From: Zonotrichia leucophrys gambelii
Taxonomy: Eukaryota > Chordata > Aves > Passeriformes > Passerellidae
Length of the DNA stretch: 64,000 bases
Reading direction: 5' to 3'
NCBI RefSeq assembly: GCF_028769735.1
Contig: NC_088200.1
Span: forward strand, 74,792,178 to 74,856,177
Shown: positions 12,943 to 26,412 of the stretch, in pieces
Position numbering within the stretch: position 1 is the stretch's first letter
Layout of the letters: each line of letters opens with the position of its first letter
Notes under the pieces: generated by a model
What the model saw: only the letters and a program-made list of their open reading frames with translations
What the model was told of the DNA's origin: nothing
The model's database searches: none
Position numbers and translations under genes: made by a program

Positions 12943-15900
12943 GATACTGGATTAACCAAACTCTGTAAACCAATCACATAAAAGAGGTGGTGGTGTATCC
13001 TGGTTTTGTCAGGAGCTTCTCCATTTAGAAAAGTTACAGTAAAACACAGCAATTCAAATTAGATTGCTCGCTATTTTCACAATTTCAGGTTGAGGTCAAA
13101 GGAAATATTTCAAGAAGTAAACATGCATTTACATTCTAGATTTATTAGTGACTAGAAGCCACCTTAGGAAGTGTGTTCTAGCTTTATTAAACACTGCCTG
13201 GAAAATGCTGCAGTTGTTAAGATACTGCCTGGTAGCGGAAACTGAATTACTGTTTGTGGTGGTGTAAGCACTTCTGCACAACCATTGCCTAAACAGGAGA
13301 AAAATTCTCTAAGTTGGAATTGCCTTTTTTTGGTAGTAATTTCTGTGTTGCACTTTTGCTCAGTAGGCAAACCATGGAGCTGCTGGAGCTGCACAAGTAG
13401 AATGTATCCATTTCTGTCTTGTGGACAATACATTTCCTTGAACATTTTAACTCTTGTGCCATTGCTGTGTGCTTTATTTCATCCTGGGGCTTCTAAACTT
13501 GATTTAAGTTCTTTTGGAATTCATGGTGGTGACATTTGGTTCCTGTGGTTGTCTTCAGGGAAACTTCAGATGTCCCAAAACACAAAATGCTGTTGGAGTT
13601 GTTAATCCTAAAGTGTGATTTCCGTGGAAATAAAAAGGCTTAGGAAACCCTTACTGGTGCTGATTCAGAAATTACATTACATGGGGGTAATACTTGGAAG
13701 AAATACTTGGTATTCTAGACTCTTCATGAATTACTGTAATTAATAGAGCTGGCCATGAAACAGAATGAAGGTCAGTACAAAAGAAAAAACAGTCCCAGGA
13801 CAATGTTTTTGAAGTGCCATTGATGGTTTGTCCTGTTTTCCAGAGACCAACCTATAGTAAATTAAATTTGGAAATCTCCAAACATATTTATTTGTAAAGA
13901 ATTAAAGAGACGAGAGTTTCTTACAGATTTCTTTCCATGACACAGAGGATGTGTCCTTGAGCCTCCTCAAGTTTTTCCTATAATTTTATCTGAAATTGGA
14001 GTGCTCCTTGCATTTGGGGACATTTCCTTAGTATGAAGGAGAAGGAGGTTTTGAACCTACTGTTCCTGGTAGTGCTGTGGCTCACAAACTCTGGCAGGCA
14101 TTTGGCTACTGCGTAAAAAGGCATTTCCATACTGGTTAATTGATTCTGCACAAATTGCCAGAATTGAACTGTAATTCCGATTGAACTAATGGGCACAAGT
14201 TACGGGAGTTGCTTTTGGTCACATCTTCCCCCCACTCCCATGAAGTACTGAAACACCATGGCTTCCTTTACAGATCAGGAAAAACATTATTTAAACTACT
14301 GCTTTTTAATTATTATTATTATTTTAAAATTAGATAATATTAATAAATATTTTAAACTTACATGCTACGCACACAGATGGCAGAGATTCTTCTTTTAGCT
14401 GTGTTTTCCTTGCGTAACTCACCATTCCAGACCTGTGCTTTATGTCCCTTTGTTTGGGAGCTTAGCCCTGATTTCTCTGAAGCTGTGTTAAGGTAAGTTA
14501 GTTGATGTATTTATGTCATGTCAGCTTTGCTGTGTGCGGGCAGATATCCCATCATACAGTTTTGTGGTGTAACAAACCACTTGTATCTTCATAAGAACAG
14601 TGAAAAAAGTCTCAAGTATTGCTTTCAAGCATGCTGAAATGTCAGACTTCAGACTAGCTATCAGCCTTGACAAAATACACACATTTTCTCCTCCTTTTCT
14701 CAACCCACACATTGTGGTGGTTATCCTCCACTGATCAGTGATTTTGCTTTTAAAATATATTTCTCCTTTTTTTTTTTCTTTAACAACATGAATTCTTGAC
14801 AAGCCAAGGCCTCTGCTTTAATTTTTAATCCCATCCTGACAGACATTCCGATTCACTCCCTGTAACTGCACTAGAATCAAATATTATTGCAGATGTTTGA
14901 TGAACCATAGAATTGGTTCAAGTCTCATTTCCAGTTACTTGGTTTCTAAATGTTCTCTTTGGGGACCCAAGCAGTGCTGTCAATATTCTTTGTTCCAGTT
15001 GCTCAGCAGTTTGCAGCTTAATATTGTCAAGGGGTTTTTGTACTGAAGCAGCTCCTGAAGTCAGAACTTGTTATGGAATGAAAAACATTTAGAAATGGGC
15101 CCCCTATCCAGTGTCAAACTGTAGAAAAAGCCATTATTTTAATTGCTGCACTAGGTATTGATGAAAACCACCCAATATTGCTTGTATCTGTGATCTTCTT
15201 GGTAGCTTTTTAATTAAGCAGCACCCCCAAAATTAAGACTTCATTATTGTATCCAGAAAGTTAAATCTGCTGCCTAAAGTAGCAGACATTCTTTTCTGTA
15301 TTTCAGTTTTTCCAGTGGGGTTTTCTTTCCCTTTTATTTCTGAAGATATGCAATCAGCACACGCTGTGTCACTGTAGTACTTTTATTTTTGTAGATGCAA
15401 AGTGAAATGCTGAATTATGTTGAGTAATTCATGTGCTGTGGTACTTTTGTACTGGTGTGCTGGAAGCAAGCTTTTATTTGCTGATTAGTATAAAACCCCT
15501 TTTTTTGTATGAAGTTGCACTGTGTCTGTACGTGGTCCTCAAACACTGCTCCCAGCATGAAGTCTAATACATGAAAATTTGTAAATTCATTGCTCTCCAG
15601 CAAAATCTGATTTCCTCCTGCTAATTTCAGGAGGACTGGGGAAAGAACAAGGACCTAAATTGTCAGGTCCTGATTTGTAAGTCTGCTGCTTCACTGCCAC
15701 TTTATTGGATATTTGGAAAGTCTGCTGCAAGGTTGTTTAGGATTTGGAGTACTTAAAAAACCTGCAATTTAAACTCCCAGAATAACTGATCAAGACCCAA
15801 GATAATATTTTCCACAGCCCTTAAAAAAAAATAAGTGTTGTTGCACCTGGAGTTGAATTTCCCAGGTGATTATGGAATAAGTAATTTTTTTAGATAGTTT

Positions 15901-16535
15901 TAGGGAACCTTTTCTTATTTAAAAAATTTTTTTGGTTCCAAATAAATATAGTACTTATTGCTGGATTGCACTGCAGTGAAGCCGAAATTATGTCTGCGAG
16001 ATATATAAACATACATATATATCTGATGAATGCAGGCATTATAATCCATATGTCTCACAGCAGAGCTGTCCCTAATTTCAGTTTTCAGTTGGTGAAATAA
16101 TGTCAGGCCCACCCATATCTTTCAGCAGCACTGGTGCTGAAAGCAATTCCATGTTTCAGAATTAATATTGCTGCTCCTCACAGAGACTGAAGGAGGAGGA
16201 GGAAGAGGGTATTTAGGCCTTTAACTTTGTGGTGGATAGGAATGGGGAACTCCTTGAATGTTGAGCTGCTGGAATGTGAAGCTGAAGATGGAAAATTCTC
16301 TGTTCTAGTTGAAAACTTGTGGTTTTGAGTATGGGATCAAAACCACTTCTAGATCAAGGTGGCTCAGATGTGCAGGAATAGCTCAGGAGCCTCCAGCTCT
16401 GTGTGTTTATACCACTGAGAAACTGGGATTCCTCAGATCAAAGGGGAGATTTTCTGGAGATAATTGATATTTTAAGGTAATTAACGCTGTGGTTTTCAGC
16501 TTGCACATTCATCATTTGCTTTCCCCCCCTGCGCT
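12943..16535. other. Intronic stretch, nothing supported
   Basis: AT-rich unique-looking sequence. The antiparallel open frames at 13164-13605 show no recognisable domain. No exon or repeat family was identified. Confidence 0.5.
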
Positions 16536-16985
16536 GTCTGACAGCAAGACGTGAAATCCCCAGCCAGCCCAGCTCTGCAGGAGCAAACACTGCAGGTCCT
16601 CACCCTGTTTGCTCTGACTCCTGGGTTTGTCCTCCTCTAACCACATGTTTGAACAGAGCTCTTGGGTAAACCGTGCTGTCCTCTCTCTTTTTTCCCCCCC
16701 TACCAACTGCTGTCCCTGGCAGGCTCCCAGCATCCGCTTCCTCCCGCGGGCTGCGGCAGCGCCGGATCCCTGCGGAAATCCTGCGGCCAGCCCCGCTTCC
16801 TCTGGACACAGCTCCAGCTCCTCTCTCTGCAGCTCTGCCATCCCCGCATCCCCCAGCAGCTCCCGTGCCTCTCTCTCTCTCCTGCTTCTGCATCCACTGA
16901 GCTCTTGGCCGCCGCCCGCCCCATCTTTCGCTCGGTGTGGTTTCACTGATGTCTTGCAAATAATAAAATCACAGCACAGCAACAC
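16536..16985. other. CpG-rich island-like patch inside the intron
   Basis: The base composition changes sharply to GC- and CpG-rich (for example ctcccgcgggctgcggcag and ccgccgcccgcc) within an otherwise AT-rich intron. An aataaa lies at 16962-16967, just past the GC block, followed by atcacagcacagcaaca. This could be a GC-rich LTR-like insertion with its own poly(A) signal, or an intronic CpG island or alternative promoter. Open frames on both strands come from composition and are not supported as genes. I found no terminal repeats or target-site duplication. Confidence 0.45.
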
Positions 16986-19055
16986 TCAGTGCGGCCTTTC
17001 CCCTTTTCTGGTCTGCCTTCTCGCCTCTCCCTGCTCGGTTTTGTTCAGTCACGGGTTCAGGAAGGGGTTGTAGCTTTCCTGCTGCTTGTTGCAGTCGTTC
17101 AGCTTCCTTCTCTTGCATTCTTTGCATAGTTCTTCACCTTTCTCTTATTAATTGCTATTCCTTCCTGATTTATAACTAAAGGTTTCTGATTCTTCTTTTC
17201 TATAAGAACACATACACACACACACACACACACACAAAATTTCTGAATTTCTTTTCCTTGAGCCACATCACTGTCTGTAATCAGCTTTTCACCCCTCGCT
17301 GTGTGTGTTTGGGGCACCTCTCCTTCACAGGCATGAGGGACCTTCTCCAACTCAGACTTCACCTGTTCTATTCACATGAAAAATCTGACCCACTTTTGAC
17401 TCCATTCATCCTGTGCTTCCTTCAGTGCCATTGATGGCTTGGCTGTCTGTTCACCTCCTGACTTGCCAGATGTTCCTGCATTGTTTCCTACAGTGACTTT
17501 TCCTCACCTTTTAGCCTCTCTCATCTTTCTGCCCCTTTTCCTCTGGGTATATTAACTCTTTGGTCATTTCCAAACAAAAACACAGCTCCTGTCTTAATAA
17601 CTCTATCTGTTCACATCTTCAAAATTTATTTTCTCCAAATCAGTATCCTAGCCTTTCTCTTACTCCTTTCCTTTTGAGGAGATTGGAATAATTAAGATTC
17701 CTGTTTTTCTCTTTGACTGCCTGGCCCTCAGCTTTTTAAACCTGGTATCTCCTTTCCCTTGTTCTTACCATAGCCAGGAATCCTTTGAGATCTGCAGGTA
17801 TTTCCCAGTCACAATATATATTTTTTTTTCATGGAAGTCTTCTGTAGATCTGAAATTACTGTCTCTGTGCTTGATCAATATATTCATTACAGAGTTGTGC
17901 TTTTCTCTGGCCCGCAAAAATTTGAGGTTGCTGTAATACCAAAAATATAGAATACCCCAAAAATAGAGCACCTCTATAGAAGTCCTGCCTCTAACTTGGT
18001 ACTTACTTTCCTTGCACTTTCCATTGCTGGTTGTTGATTCTGTGCTTAAGAGATCACACTCTACACTTAGCAGTTACCAATAAAAAGTTCATAACCTGCC
18101 ATAACACTATTTTTACCCTTCCTGCATAGATTTAAAACTATCATTCCAGCCTTGTGCTTTTTCTTTCTGTTAAAGAGAAGCTCTCTCAATAGTCTCAGGC
18201 TTCACTTGTTACCATTCTCCAGATTAATCCTTAAACTTGACTTTCATGTCTTAATTGGGGATTTTGGGTTTTTTCAGTGTTTTTATACATTGAAATCAGG
18301 GAAATGCGCTGTTAATATGGTTCACCTGCTGCCTGTGTGGTGGGCAGTATTTTCTCTTTCTTTCCTTCCTTTGTCCTGTTTCTCTGTGTCCCTCTGTTTG
18401 TAGTCTTGGATGTTCTGGAAGCTGAAATATTCAGGGTATTTATCTGAGACATTGTAATTGTTTTTGCCTTGTCTTGGGACAACCAATTGGGGATTTCTTC
18501 AGAAACAGTCCTGCTTGGAGTCATTAAGAAGAATAAGTTCAGTTCGGTGCAATGTAGTCCTCATTATATCTGGCAGAACAAAAAATAATCCTGGTCTTAA
18601 CATGACACAAGGACGTCTTGACTTGCAGAGCTTGGACAACCTCTTTTCCCAGAATTTCCCATCTAAGTAGGATCTGTTCCACATCAGCTGCTGCTCCTCT
18701 GTACCCTGGGGACAAGCCTTGTACAGACACTTCTACCCTCCCTCGCATCAGTCTTTAAAAAAATGTTATTTTGCTCTCTTTCCATCATACATACCAGTTA
18801 CCAAATAAATCAATAGCAAGACCAAAGCCATTGCACATACTTGTAAGTAATAAAATCTCTGTTTATAATTAAACCAAAGGAGTACAGACCATTTTCAGTT
18901 TTTTCAGAAGAGAATTTATTTTTCCAGGTATTCATAGTTCTGTTAGTGTCAAATATTCAGGCTTTGTAAGTGGTGTCAATGTCATAGGTAGTAAATGAGG
19001 AGGAAAAACCCATTCTCCAAAAGGGAGATTTTTGGAGTTTAATGTTGCAACTCCT
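16986..19055. other. Intronic stretch with a CA microsatellite
   Basis: Pyrimidine-rich unique-looking sequence on the + strand from about 17.4 to 18.4 kb. Apart from the CA repeat nothing specific is visible. Confidence 0.5.
17208..17236. repeat. (CA)n microsatellite
   Basis: About fourteen CA units with one interruption (cat) near the start. It generates the run of Cys-Val codons seen in one minus-strand frame. Confidence 0.95.
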
Positions 19056-19195
19056 TAGAATCAGAGAATTCTGGAATGGTTGGGGTGGGAGGTACCTCAA
19101 AGCCACCCCTGCCCTTCACTGTCCCAGCTGCTCCAGCCCCAGTGTCCAGCCTGGCCTTGGGCGCTGCCAGGGATCCAGGGGCAGCCATGTCTTAG
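19056..19195 (-). mobile_element. CR1 LINE fragment, 3' end, antisense
   Basis: It starts agaatcagagaattctggaa and continues with ccccagtgtccagcctggcc, the reverse complement of the CR1 3' end. The opening bases correspond to the terminal attct-type repeats of CR1. It is truncated after about 140 bp. Confidence 0.8.
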
Positions 19196-22100
19196 GCTGG
19201 ACAGTGAATAAGACCAAAATTTTACATGGAAAATGTTTAAACCAGGAAGTTGAATTAAAATAGGTCAGAGGAGTCAAAGATGTGCCCTATTGTATTAGTA
19301 AGTTTTTTGAAAAAATCACCAAATTATCAAATATCAATGTAACTTGAGTTTGAAGAATTTTAGCTGTTCCTTAGTATGTTTTTTTGTGTAAGGAACTTGC
19401 TTTCCAGTTCAGTGCTGTGTGCTGTGGGTTCAGATATGATAGTGGGATGGATTTGGAATTTTACGTTGATGTCTGTTCAAGATTTAGAAACTTTTCATAA
19501 AACTGTCAAGTGGTTTTATTTCTCAAGAAACTCATGTTAGTGTCATTAACAACATTATAGAATACAAAGGCCACTATTAAATGTATTAGGGTTATTTCCC
19601 CTGAAACGGATTGCATTTTTATTCTGCAGTTTTCTCTCAGTTCATTCCTTGCAGCTTCAAGTGTCCTGGCTATGAATCCATTGCTCTGACTACAGAAGGA
19701 AAAACTAGTTTTCTTCTTTTTTTTCCCCCTCCAAGTCTTTGCCTGCCACTTTTTGTACTAATTCTGCCACTTTTATACCTATTCCATGCAAAGGAAGTGA
19801 GGTGATCCCTTATCTCCCAAGGGTTCAGACCTGCAAGCAACCAGCCCTTAATGTCCCACTTCAAGTGCAGCTTCACTGCATCCCAAACTTTGGAGAGGTT
19901 CCACAAAACCTTAACATTATTACCTTGTTTTCTGCCCTTCCCAGCAGGAAGAGTAACCCCCCTTGCTGAGAAAAGAGAAGCCTCTTTTTTAGAGTTTGTA
20001 GTTGAAACTTGTCACACACTTTGAAATATCAAAGAGAAATTAAAAAGAAAACCTTAAACATGAAGAAGACAGAGTGTGTGCATCTGTTCTTCTCTCATGT
20101 GTAAGAGAAAAAGAGTTCTCTGAATTGGATCTGGGTAGATCTGAGGAAGAAATTCAGGAAGGATTATTCCCCTCGGGTGCACATGTTTGTTTTTTAAAAC
20201 AATGATTGAGTTATTTTAATACTCTGAATGTTCATCCTCATGTGCAGCACAGGAAAAATAGAATAAACAAAGGAGAAAATATTTTCCACTCAGCATCATT
20301 GAAAAAAAAAAAGAGCTGTTGCCCTCTCCATGCAGATTGGGAAGATCTTGTCTGAGTAAAATAGGGACTCCATAATAGAAAATCCAAACTTAATAATAAT
20401 AATAGTAATAATAGTAATAATAGTAATATAATAGTAGTAGTAGATAAGACTGTTTGAACACAACTATAACCTTTTCAGTTAGCCATGATACAGCCAGAGA
20501 GTGAACTCTTGGCCACAGGTTCAGCTCTGGAACATTAGATCTCAGGTAGTATCTTAGAATCAATATATTTTACATGAGACATTTTTAGATTTTCCTGCTC
20601 TGCCAGCATTTCTTTCTGTCTCTTTGCTCTCCAAATGAGAGGCCCACCTGACTAGCAACTAAAGTTTTCTGTTGCTACACTGGAGAGGGAAGTAAACTTC
20701 TGTTTATTCTAATATAATTCTGATTATTGTTCTGCTGCAGAAGAAAAAGCAGTGATAAAGCCAGATTATACAGGAATTTTAAAAGTCCTCTGGGAAGCTA
20801 TTCCTGGCACTGCCAATGACACAGAATTTTCCAGTTTCAAAGTCAGCCTCTTTGGTGTGTGTGACTGATTTCTTTCGTAATTCACCATCAGACTTTTAAG
20901 TATCAGAGTCACTGTGTTTCATATATTGCAGAAACTATATTTGTCAGGCACCATACAGAATAAAGAACAGGTATGATTGCACTTACAACGTTTATTTAAT
21001 CAGAGAATGTGGGAATAAGTTCAGACAGTAAACACAGACAGTGAATGTTGTTCCTGGTCTTTTCAAGTAGTCTGGGTGTAAGAATTTCAGTAAGTTCTTG
21101 AAATGGCAAAATAGTAAATGTTAAAAGCCATAAAAGAGAGCACTCAGAAGTTGTTGAGTTTGGTTTTCAGGTTTTGTGTATTTTGATTAACTCCTTTTCC
21201 ATCAGCTGGTTCAGAGATAGAGGGAGGACTTCAAGTAGTTTCCTTTTATTCCTTCCCTTACAGTGCAGAAGGAAAGGATAACCTTGTAATTATTTATACA
21301 TCTTTATCTCCACATGGGAGTCAGGTGAGGAGGACTGAGGAAAATGCCCACCTCTGAGGTAGAATTCTGTATGAGGATAATTTCTCTGCCTTATCTGTAA
21401 ACTGGGAATAACTGTCCTTTTCTCAGATCTCCTGTCTGTGTTTAAAGCATAAATTACCTGTAGTAAAAATTACCTCCTTTTTATTTATACAACCTCATCA
21501 TCCATTATCATTTGCCTGGGTCTTTTTTTTTTATCAAACTGCAAATGGTAGGTGATAATAAGCATGGGGAGCTCATTGCAAATTAAAAAAAAAAGCCTTA
21601 AGATAGTCTCAAATTTATTAGCACTTGCAGGCAAAGGTTAAATAGAGTATAGATGTTTTGGGGCATATTTTCAGATGTGCTGTGTATTTGTGTGTGGAAG
21701 TGAGGAGTGGCAGTCAGTCTATAGCTCGAGTAATGCTTATTTTATTCAAGTTTCACTTATTTCTTTACACAGCCACTGTCAGCTGGCAGATTTAGAGCCT
21801 CTCAGAGTTTCATTCCCAAGTGAAAGAAACAAAATAAACTGCATAATTGAGACGTGAGCCAAGGAAAGGATACTGGTGTGCCAGCAGAGAGGGATGGAGA
21901 GTCTGTGCAATCTTGTCTAAATTGTTGCAATAATGGAGGGCTTCAGCTTGGAATGAAGTGAGTGAATAGCACAAAACTTCAGGTATGTTTTTTCAGCACA
22001 TTAAAGAACTTCTCCAGAACAGTTAGTTGGAAAGCCAACATTATTTTCAATTTAATATTAAATACCTAGGTGAAGTTAATTTCAGATGGAATGGCTGAGC

Positions 22101-24900
22101 CACCAATGTAATAATAATTACAGTATAATTAAATTCAACATCCTAGGGGGAGATAGAGAACCAAGAGGCAACACAGAGGAGACTAAGCTTGAGAGGAAGT
22201 AAAATCAGATAGTTAATCAGACAGACAGTGAGGTTAAAAGCTAAAAAAGTTTAGTGGAGGCATGGTCTGAGAAAAACCAGCAGTTTCTTAAAGGTCAGTG
22301 TTGCACTGAACAGCAAGGACAGGTAAGACGGCATGCTTAATTAGAAAAGTGAAAAATGCTCTTCAAAGGAAAAAACACAGGCAAATCTGAAATATTTTCA
22401 TCAGGTGAATAGCAAAGAATGTAAATTTCAGCAAGGAGCGTTGAAGGGAAAATGAGAAGGGAAAAGAGGACTAAACAGATTTTCTAAGTTCATCAAAAAC
22501 AGCCTGGAAAATAAGCAGTCTGTTCTCAAAAAGTCAGGCCCAAGCCCTGAAGTGCAGCACAGAACAGGCGTAACCATAGGGAGAGGCTCTGGAGCACTGC
22601 AGATCCTCTGGGGAGGATATTGTGCCCTGTCTGGTGCCACCACACAGGGTCACAGCTGTTCCAAGCACACTGGGGCACAGGAAGCATCTCCTTTCTCCCC
22701 AGGGCAAAAGAAGGAAAGAAGCAGAGAAAGTGGGGCTCTGGGCACAACAGAATTTTTTTTCTTAAAGTGGGTAGGAACATTAAAAAAAGGCTTACCTGAA
22801 CAACGGCCAGGCAATATTAAGCCCACAGCCTCTTTTGAGGCTGAGTTCTGTGTTTAATAATCCTGACTTCTTGGAAACAACACTTAAATGCTGAATAATT
22901 CTCAGTTTTAACAATATAACTGTAACCTCTGGCTGTTGGATCTGGTGATGCTCCAGTAAGGTTAGTGAGCCGTTTGTGATCAAAGATTTTCATCTGTTTG
23001 AGTGCCTGTTTCCACAGATGGAATAATTTGAAACAATCTCTGTTAGGAAGTGGGTGTTGAGTATCATAAATATTCGGTTCAGAACTTGTGTGGTTCAGCA
23101 TCTTACACGGCTCTTAGAATTGTCCTTGAAAAATTCCACTATTTCCAGAGCTTAGTGAAGTGTTCTAATTGTTGGCGTACTGCAGTTTGCTTTGCACTCC
23201 TGCCACTGAAATGTTTAATCCTGCTTATATATAATAATATAATTGCCACATAAATTAATATGTGCAGAAAGTAATTGTTTAAAAGTTTGGAAAGTACACC
23301 ATCTGTAAAAAACACTACTTAATTTTACATGTGATGTGTAAATCCACGGCTCAAACTAACCAGTTTTTCTCACACAAACCTCTTGTATTTAATATTCTCG
23401 TGTTGTATTTGTGAGATTTTTTTTTTCACTTTCTTTTTGCAAAAAGTATTTCAGAAACTGCGATTTGAGGAAGTTCTCTCCTTAGTTCTAAAAAACCACC
23501 ATATCTCTCAGTTTCAATTTATTTATGATAACACAGGAAAATAAGCTTGTGTAAGGCTTGCATAATAAACAGGGTGGGAATCAGCATGGAAAATTTTATA
23601 AACTCATCATGAAAAATGTGTGTTAGGGCCTCATCTGGCTTCTGTGTGCAATAATGGTCACTGCAGCCGCCAGAGGATTTCTTCTTTCTAACCTCTTGCC
23701 CATACTCCTAGGATAAAAGTGCGTTTTGGGCCACACAGAACCAGCTTTGGTTTGGGATTGCTTTCAGAAAGGATTCTGAACAATTATTTCAAATGGTACA
23801 TTTGTTATGGGAAATAATTGCACAATGAGCTAGATTTATAATATTAGATGCTACTGATTTTTTTTTTTTTTTAATGAAGAGTAATTGTGATGCTCGTAGG
23901 CTGGGTGGGTAATTGGATTTTGAATGGTGAGGGAGGAGGTTAATGTTCTCGAAACTGTGCATGCAGTGCCTGTTGCTGGTGGTGGCTCAGATCATTAAAT
24001 TATTGCTGTTGAAGGGCTGGGGTGTGCTCAGGGTTCCTGTGTACACACCATGGGAAGCTCTTCAGTGCAGAGCCCGAACTCACAGAAGGCGTGGAAACCT
24101 TCTGAACCAGGGCAGGATTAAATAATCTTGGCATCACATTCATTTTTAATGTAAGAAAACAAATGTTATAGCTTTGCGGTGACAAAGTTTCTCATTTAAC
24201 CCTTCAATGATGAGCTGCTTGCTCCGTCAGCTGACGCCTCTTGAAATCTGTCTTCTAAAAAGAGAAAATACAGAAATATTCTCAGTCATTCCATTACTCC
24301 TGTGTAGCAGCACTCCTGTGAAGAGGACACTTTTCTTCACTACCAAAAGTATTGTCTGATCACTTTGTTTTTACATCAGTGTCCTTAGTTTAAGATATTT
24401 TTACATTTTAAAATACTCTTTTTTCTTTGATAGTTGCAGATATCTTTTGGTGGGAAAGAAATTGTGAGATTTCTAGACAGTGAAAGGACTTTTTTGGTTT
24501 TTCTTTCAGGCAGTATTAATGCACAAAACCCCTTGTATAAAGTAATATTTTAGCCAACTGCAGACAATGTCTTCAAGACAGAGTCTCTCCAAGAATAAAT
24601 GTGAGGTGATGCAGTGAGAGTGAAGAGAAAGCAAATATCTCTGAGTATTGATGTTTGGATAATTTATGGGAAAATGCAGTTCAGTACAAGCTTGAGTACA
24701 TTAGTTCACCAGTATTTTATAGCAGGAATTTTTGCTGTTGCTTTACCCATTGTACAGTAATTTTAGTTTTTGGGGTTTGTTGGTTTGGGTGGTTTTTTTT
24801 CCCAAGAAGAACATAAGCAGCATAATTTTGTGTTTTGTGTCCTATCTTTGAGAAACAAGTAGCTATTTCACTAGACTTTATATACTGTTGCTATATAAAA
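19196..24900. other. Intronic stretch with a TAA repeat
   Basis: About 5.7 kb of AT-rich sequence. Only the TAA array at 20391-20444 and ordinary homopolymer runs stand out. No gene was recognised. Confidence 0.5.
20391..20444. repeat. (TAA/TAG)n microsatellite
   Basis: Taataataataa passes into tagtaataa and then tagtagtag units, an interrupted trinucleotide array. Confidence 0.95.
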
Positions 24901-25525
24901 TAGAATCACACACCAAGTGGTTGGCGTGGGAAGGGGATTTAAAGCTCATCCAGTGCCACCCCAGCCATGGCAGGGACCCCTCCCACTGTCCCAGTGTCCA
25001 GCCTGGCCTTGGGCAGTGCCAGGGATGCAGGGGCAGCCCCAGCTGTGCCAGGGCCTCAGCACCAGCTCTGGCTGGGTTAAACCTCCTGAGATCCTCATGG
25101 GCCACTCCTGGGATGTCCAGGTCCCTCTGGATGCCATCCTGTCCCTCAGGGGTGTCCCTGCACCCTCAGCTCGGTGTCACCACCTGGGGTGCCCTGGATG
25201 CCTCTGTCTGTGTCACTGATGCAATGTTAAATATCACTGGCGCCAGCACAGACCCCTGAGGGACATCACTGGTCACTGGTGTCCATTCGGACTTTGACTT
25301 GTTTTCCAGTCCCCTCTGGATGTGTCCATCCAGCCAATTCCTAATCCACACAGCAGCCAAATCCATCTGTGTCCAATGCAGGGAGCGGGTTGTTGTGGGG
25401 CTCTGTGCCAAAGGCTTTGCAGCAGTCCACGTAAATGCCATCTGCAGCCCTCCCTTGTCCACTGAAGGAGCCACCCCATCAGAGAAGGCCACAGGTGTGG
25501 TGTTTGTGAGGTCCCCAGGACGAGG
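24901..25525 (-). mobile_element. CR1 LINE, antisense, 3' part with RT remains
   Basis: The + strand begins tagaatcacacaccaagtgg, the reverse complement of a CR1 3' end. Reading the minus strand from about 25490 towards 25100 gives CR1 reverse-transcriptase segments: SDGVAPSVDKG, then WIRNWLDGHIQR, then VPQGSVLAPVIFNI. Past a frameshift it gives ISDTDRGIQG and a region with two in-frame stops before the 3' UTR. The place where CR1 has its catalytic FADD reads GGD. The element is therefore inactive. It resumes at 25982 beyond an LTR insertion. Confidence 0.85.
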
Positions 25526-25981
25526 TGAAGATGAGAATTTGACTCTGTGTTCTCAGAAGGCTGGTATGGTATGGTATGGTATATGATATGATATGATATG
25601 ATATGATGTGATATGATATGATATGATATATGATATGATATGATATGATATGATATGATATGATATATGATGCTATACTAAACCTATACTAAAGAAAGAG
25701 AGAGGAAACATCAAAAGGCTTAGCAAGAATGAGAAAGAAAAACTCTTGACTCCTCAGAGCGTTGACGCAGCTGGCTGTGATTGATCATTAAGTCAAAACA
25801 ATTCACATGGAGCCAATCAAACAGTCACCTGTTGGTTAGCAATGTCCAGACCACATTCCAAAGCAGCAAACGCAGGAGCATCAGTCAGATAATTATTGTT
25901 TCCGTTCCTCTCTGAGGCCTCTCAGCTTCCCAGGAGATAAATCCTGGGTAAAGAGGATTTTTTGGAAATACCATGGTGACA
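25526..25981 (+). mobile_element. Solo LTR, probably ERVL-like passerine family, inside CR1
   Basis: The stretch starts tgaagatgagaatttgactc and ends ccatggtgaca. It contains an expanded ATATG microsatellite, then gtcaaaacaattcacatgg, cacattccaaagcagcaaac and ctctcagcttcccaggag. I recognise this wording as a common songbird LTR family. It interrupts the antisense CR1, whose sequence continues on both sides. No exact target-site duplication was found (cgagg before, tgcag after), which suggests age. Family assignment is from memory. Confidence 0.6.
25564..25672. repeat. (ATATG)n microsatellite within the LTR
   Basis: Tggta units change to atatg units with several atatatg interruptions. It lies inside the LTR, where this family often carries such an array. 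Confidence 0.95.
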
Positions 25982-26262
25982 TGCAGGCTTGGTCAGGCAG
26001 GACTGGCTCACGGTGAGGCCGTGTCCCAAGTCCCCTCCTGTCCCCCCCACCTCAGCAGAGCTTCCAGGAGGGGCTGTCCAGGACCTTCCCTGCACAGAAG
26101 GAGGCTGACAGGGCAGGGTCCTCCTTTCCACCCTTTCTAAAGAAGGGGGCAATGTTTCCCCTTTTTCCAGTCACCTGGGACTTCACCTCACTGCCAGGAC
26201 ATTTCCAGTACGCTGGAGAGTGGCTTGGCCACTCTGACCTCCTGTCTGACAGACTCGTTATT
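25982..26262 (-). mobile_element. CR1 LINE, antisense, continuation beyond LTR
   Basis: The stretch ggcttggtcaggcaggactg and the wording aagaagggggcaatgtttcc, then ttccagtcacctgggacttc, match the reverse complement of the CR1 reverse-transcriptase coding region upstream of the part at 24901-25525. It is the other half of the same interrupted element. Recognisable similarity fades near 26262; the next 150 bases may still be CR1. Confidence 0.7.
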
Positions 26263-26406
26263 CTGTGTGTCCCTTGAGAGGTTCAGCTCCATCCTTGTCC
26301 TTCCTCAGCCTAGTTCCTCCACAGCCCACACTCCCCTCCAGACTGTTCGCAGGTCACCTCTCCTTTCCTACTGTTTGTGCATTTCCTTCTGTCTCCTTCC
26401 TGTGTC

Positions 26407-26412
26407 CAGCAG
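26407..26412. repeat. Target-site duplication, left copy
   Basis: Cagcag directly before the LTR start TGTTGGGG. The identical six bases follow the LTR at 27033-27038. Confidence 0.8.

Noticed and set aside
13164..13605. Antiparallel frames of 93 and 106 codons
   Set aside because: No homology recognised, Cys/Ser/Leu-rich on one strand, and no exon signals of quality.
16512..17073. Several long overlapping frames on both strands
   Set aside because: They arise from the GC-rich, stop-poor composition of the CpG patch; Ser/Ala/Pro-rich translations on both strands argue against coding.
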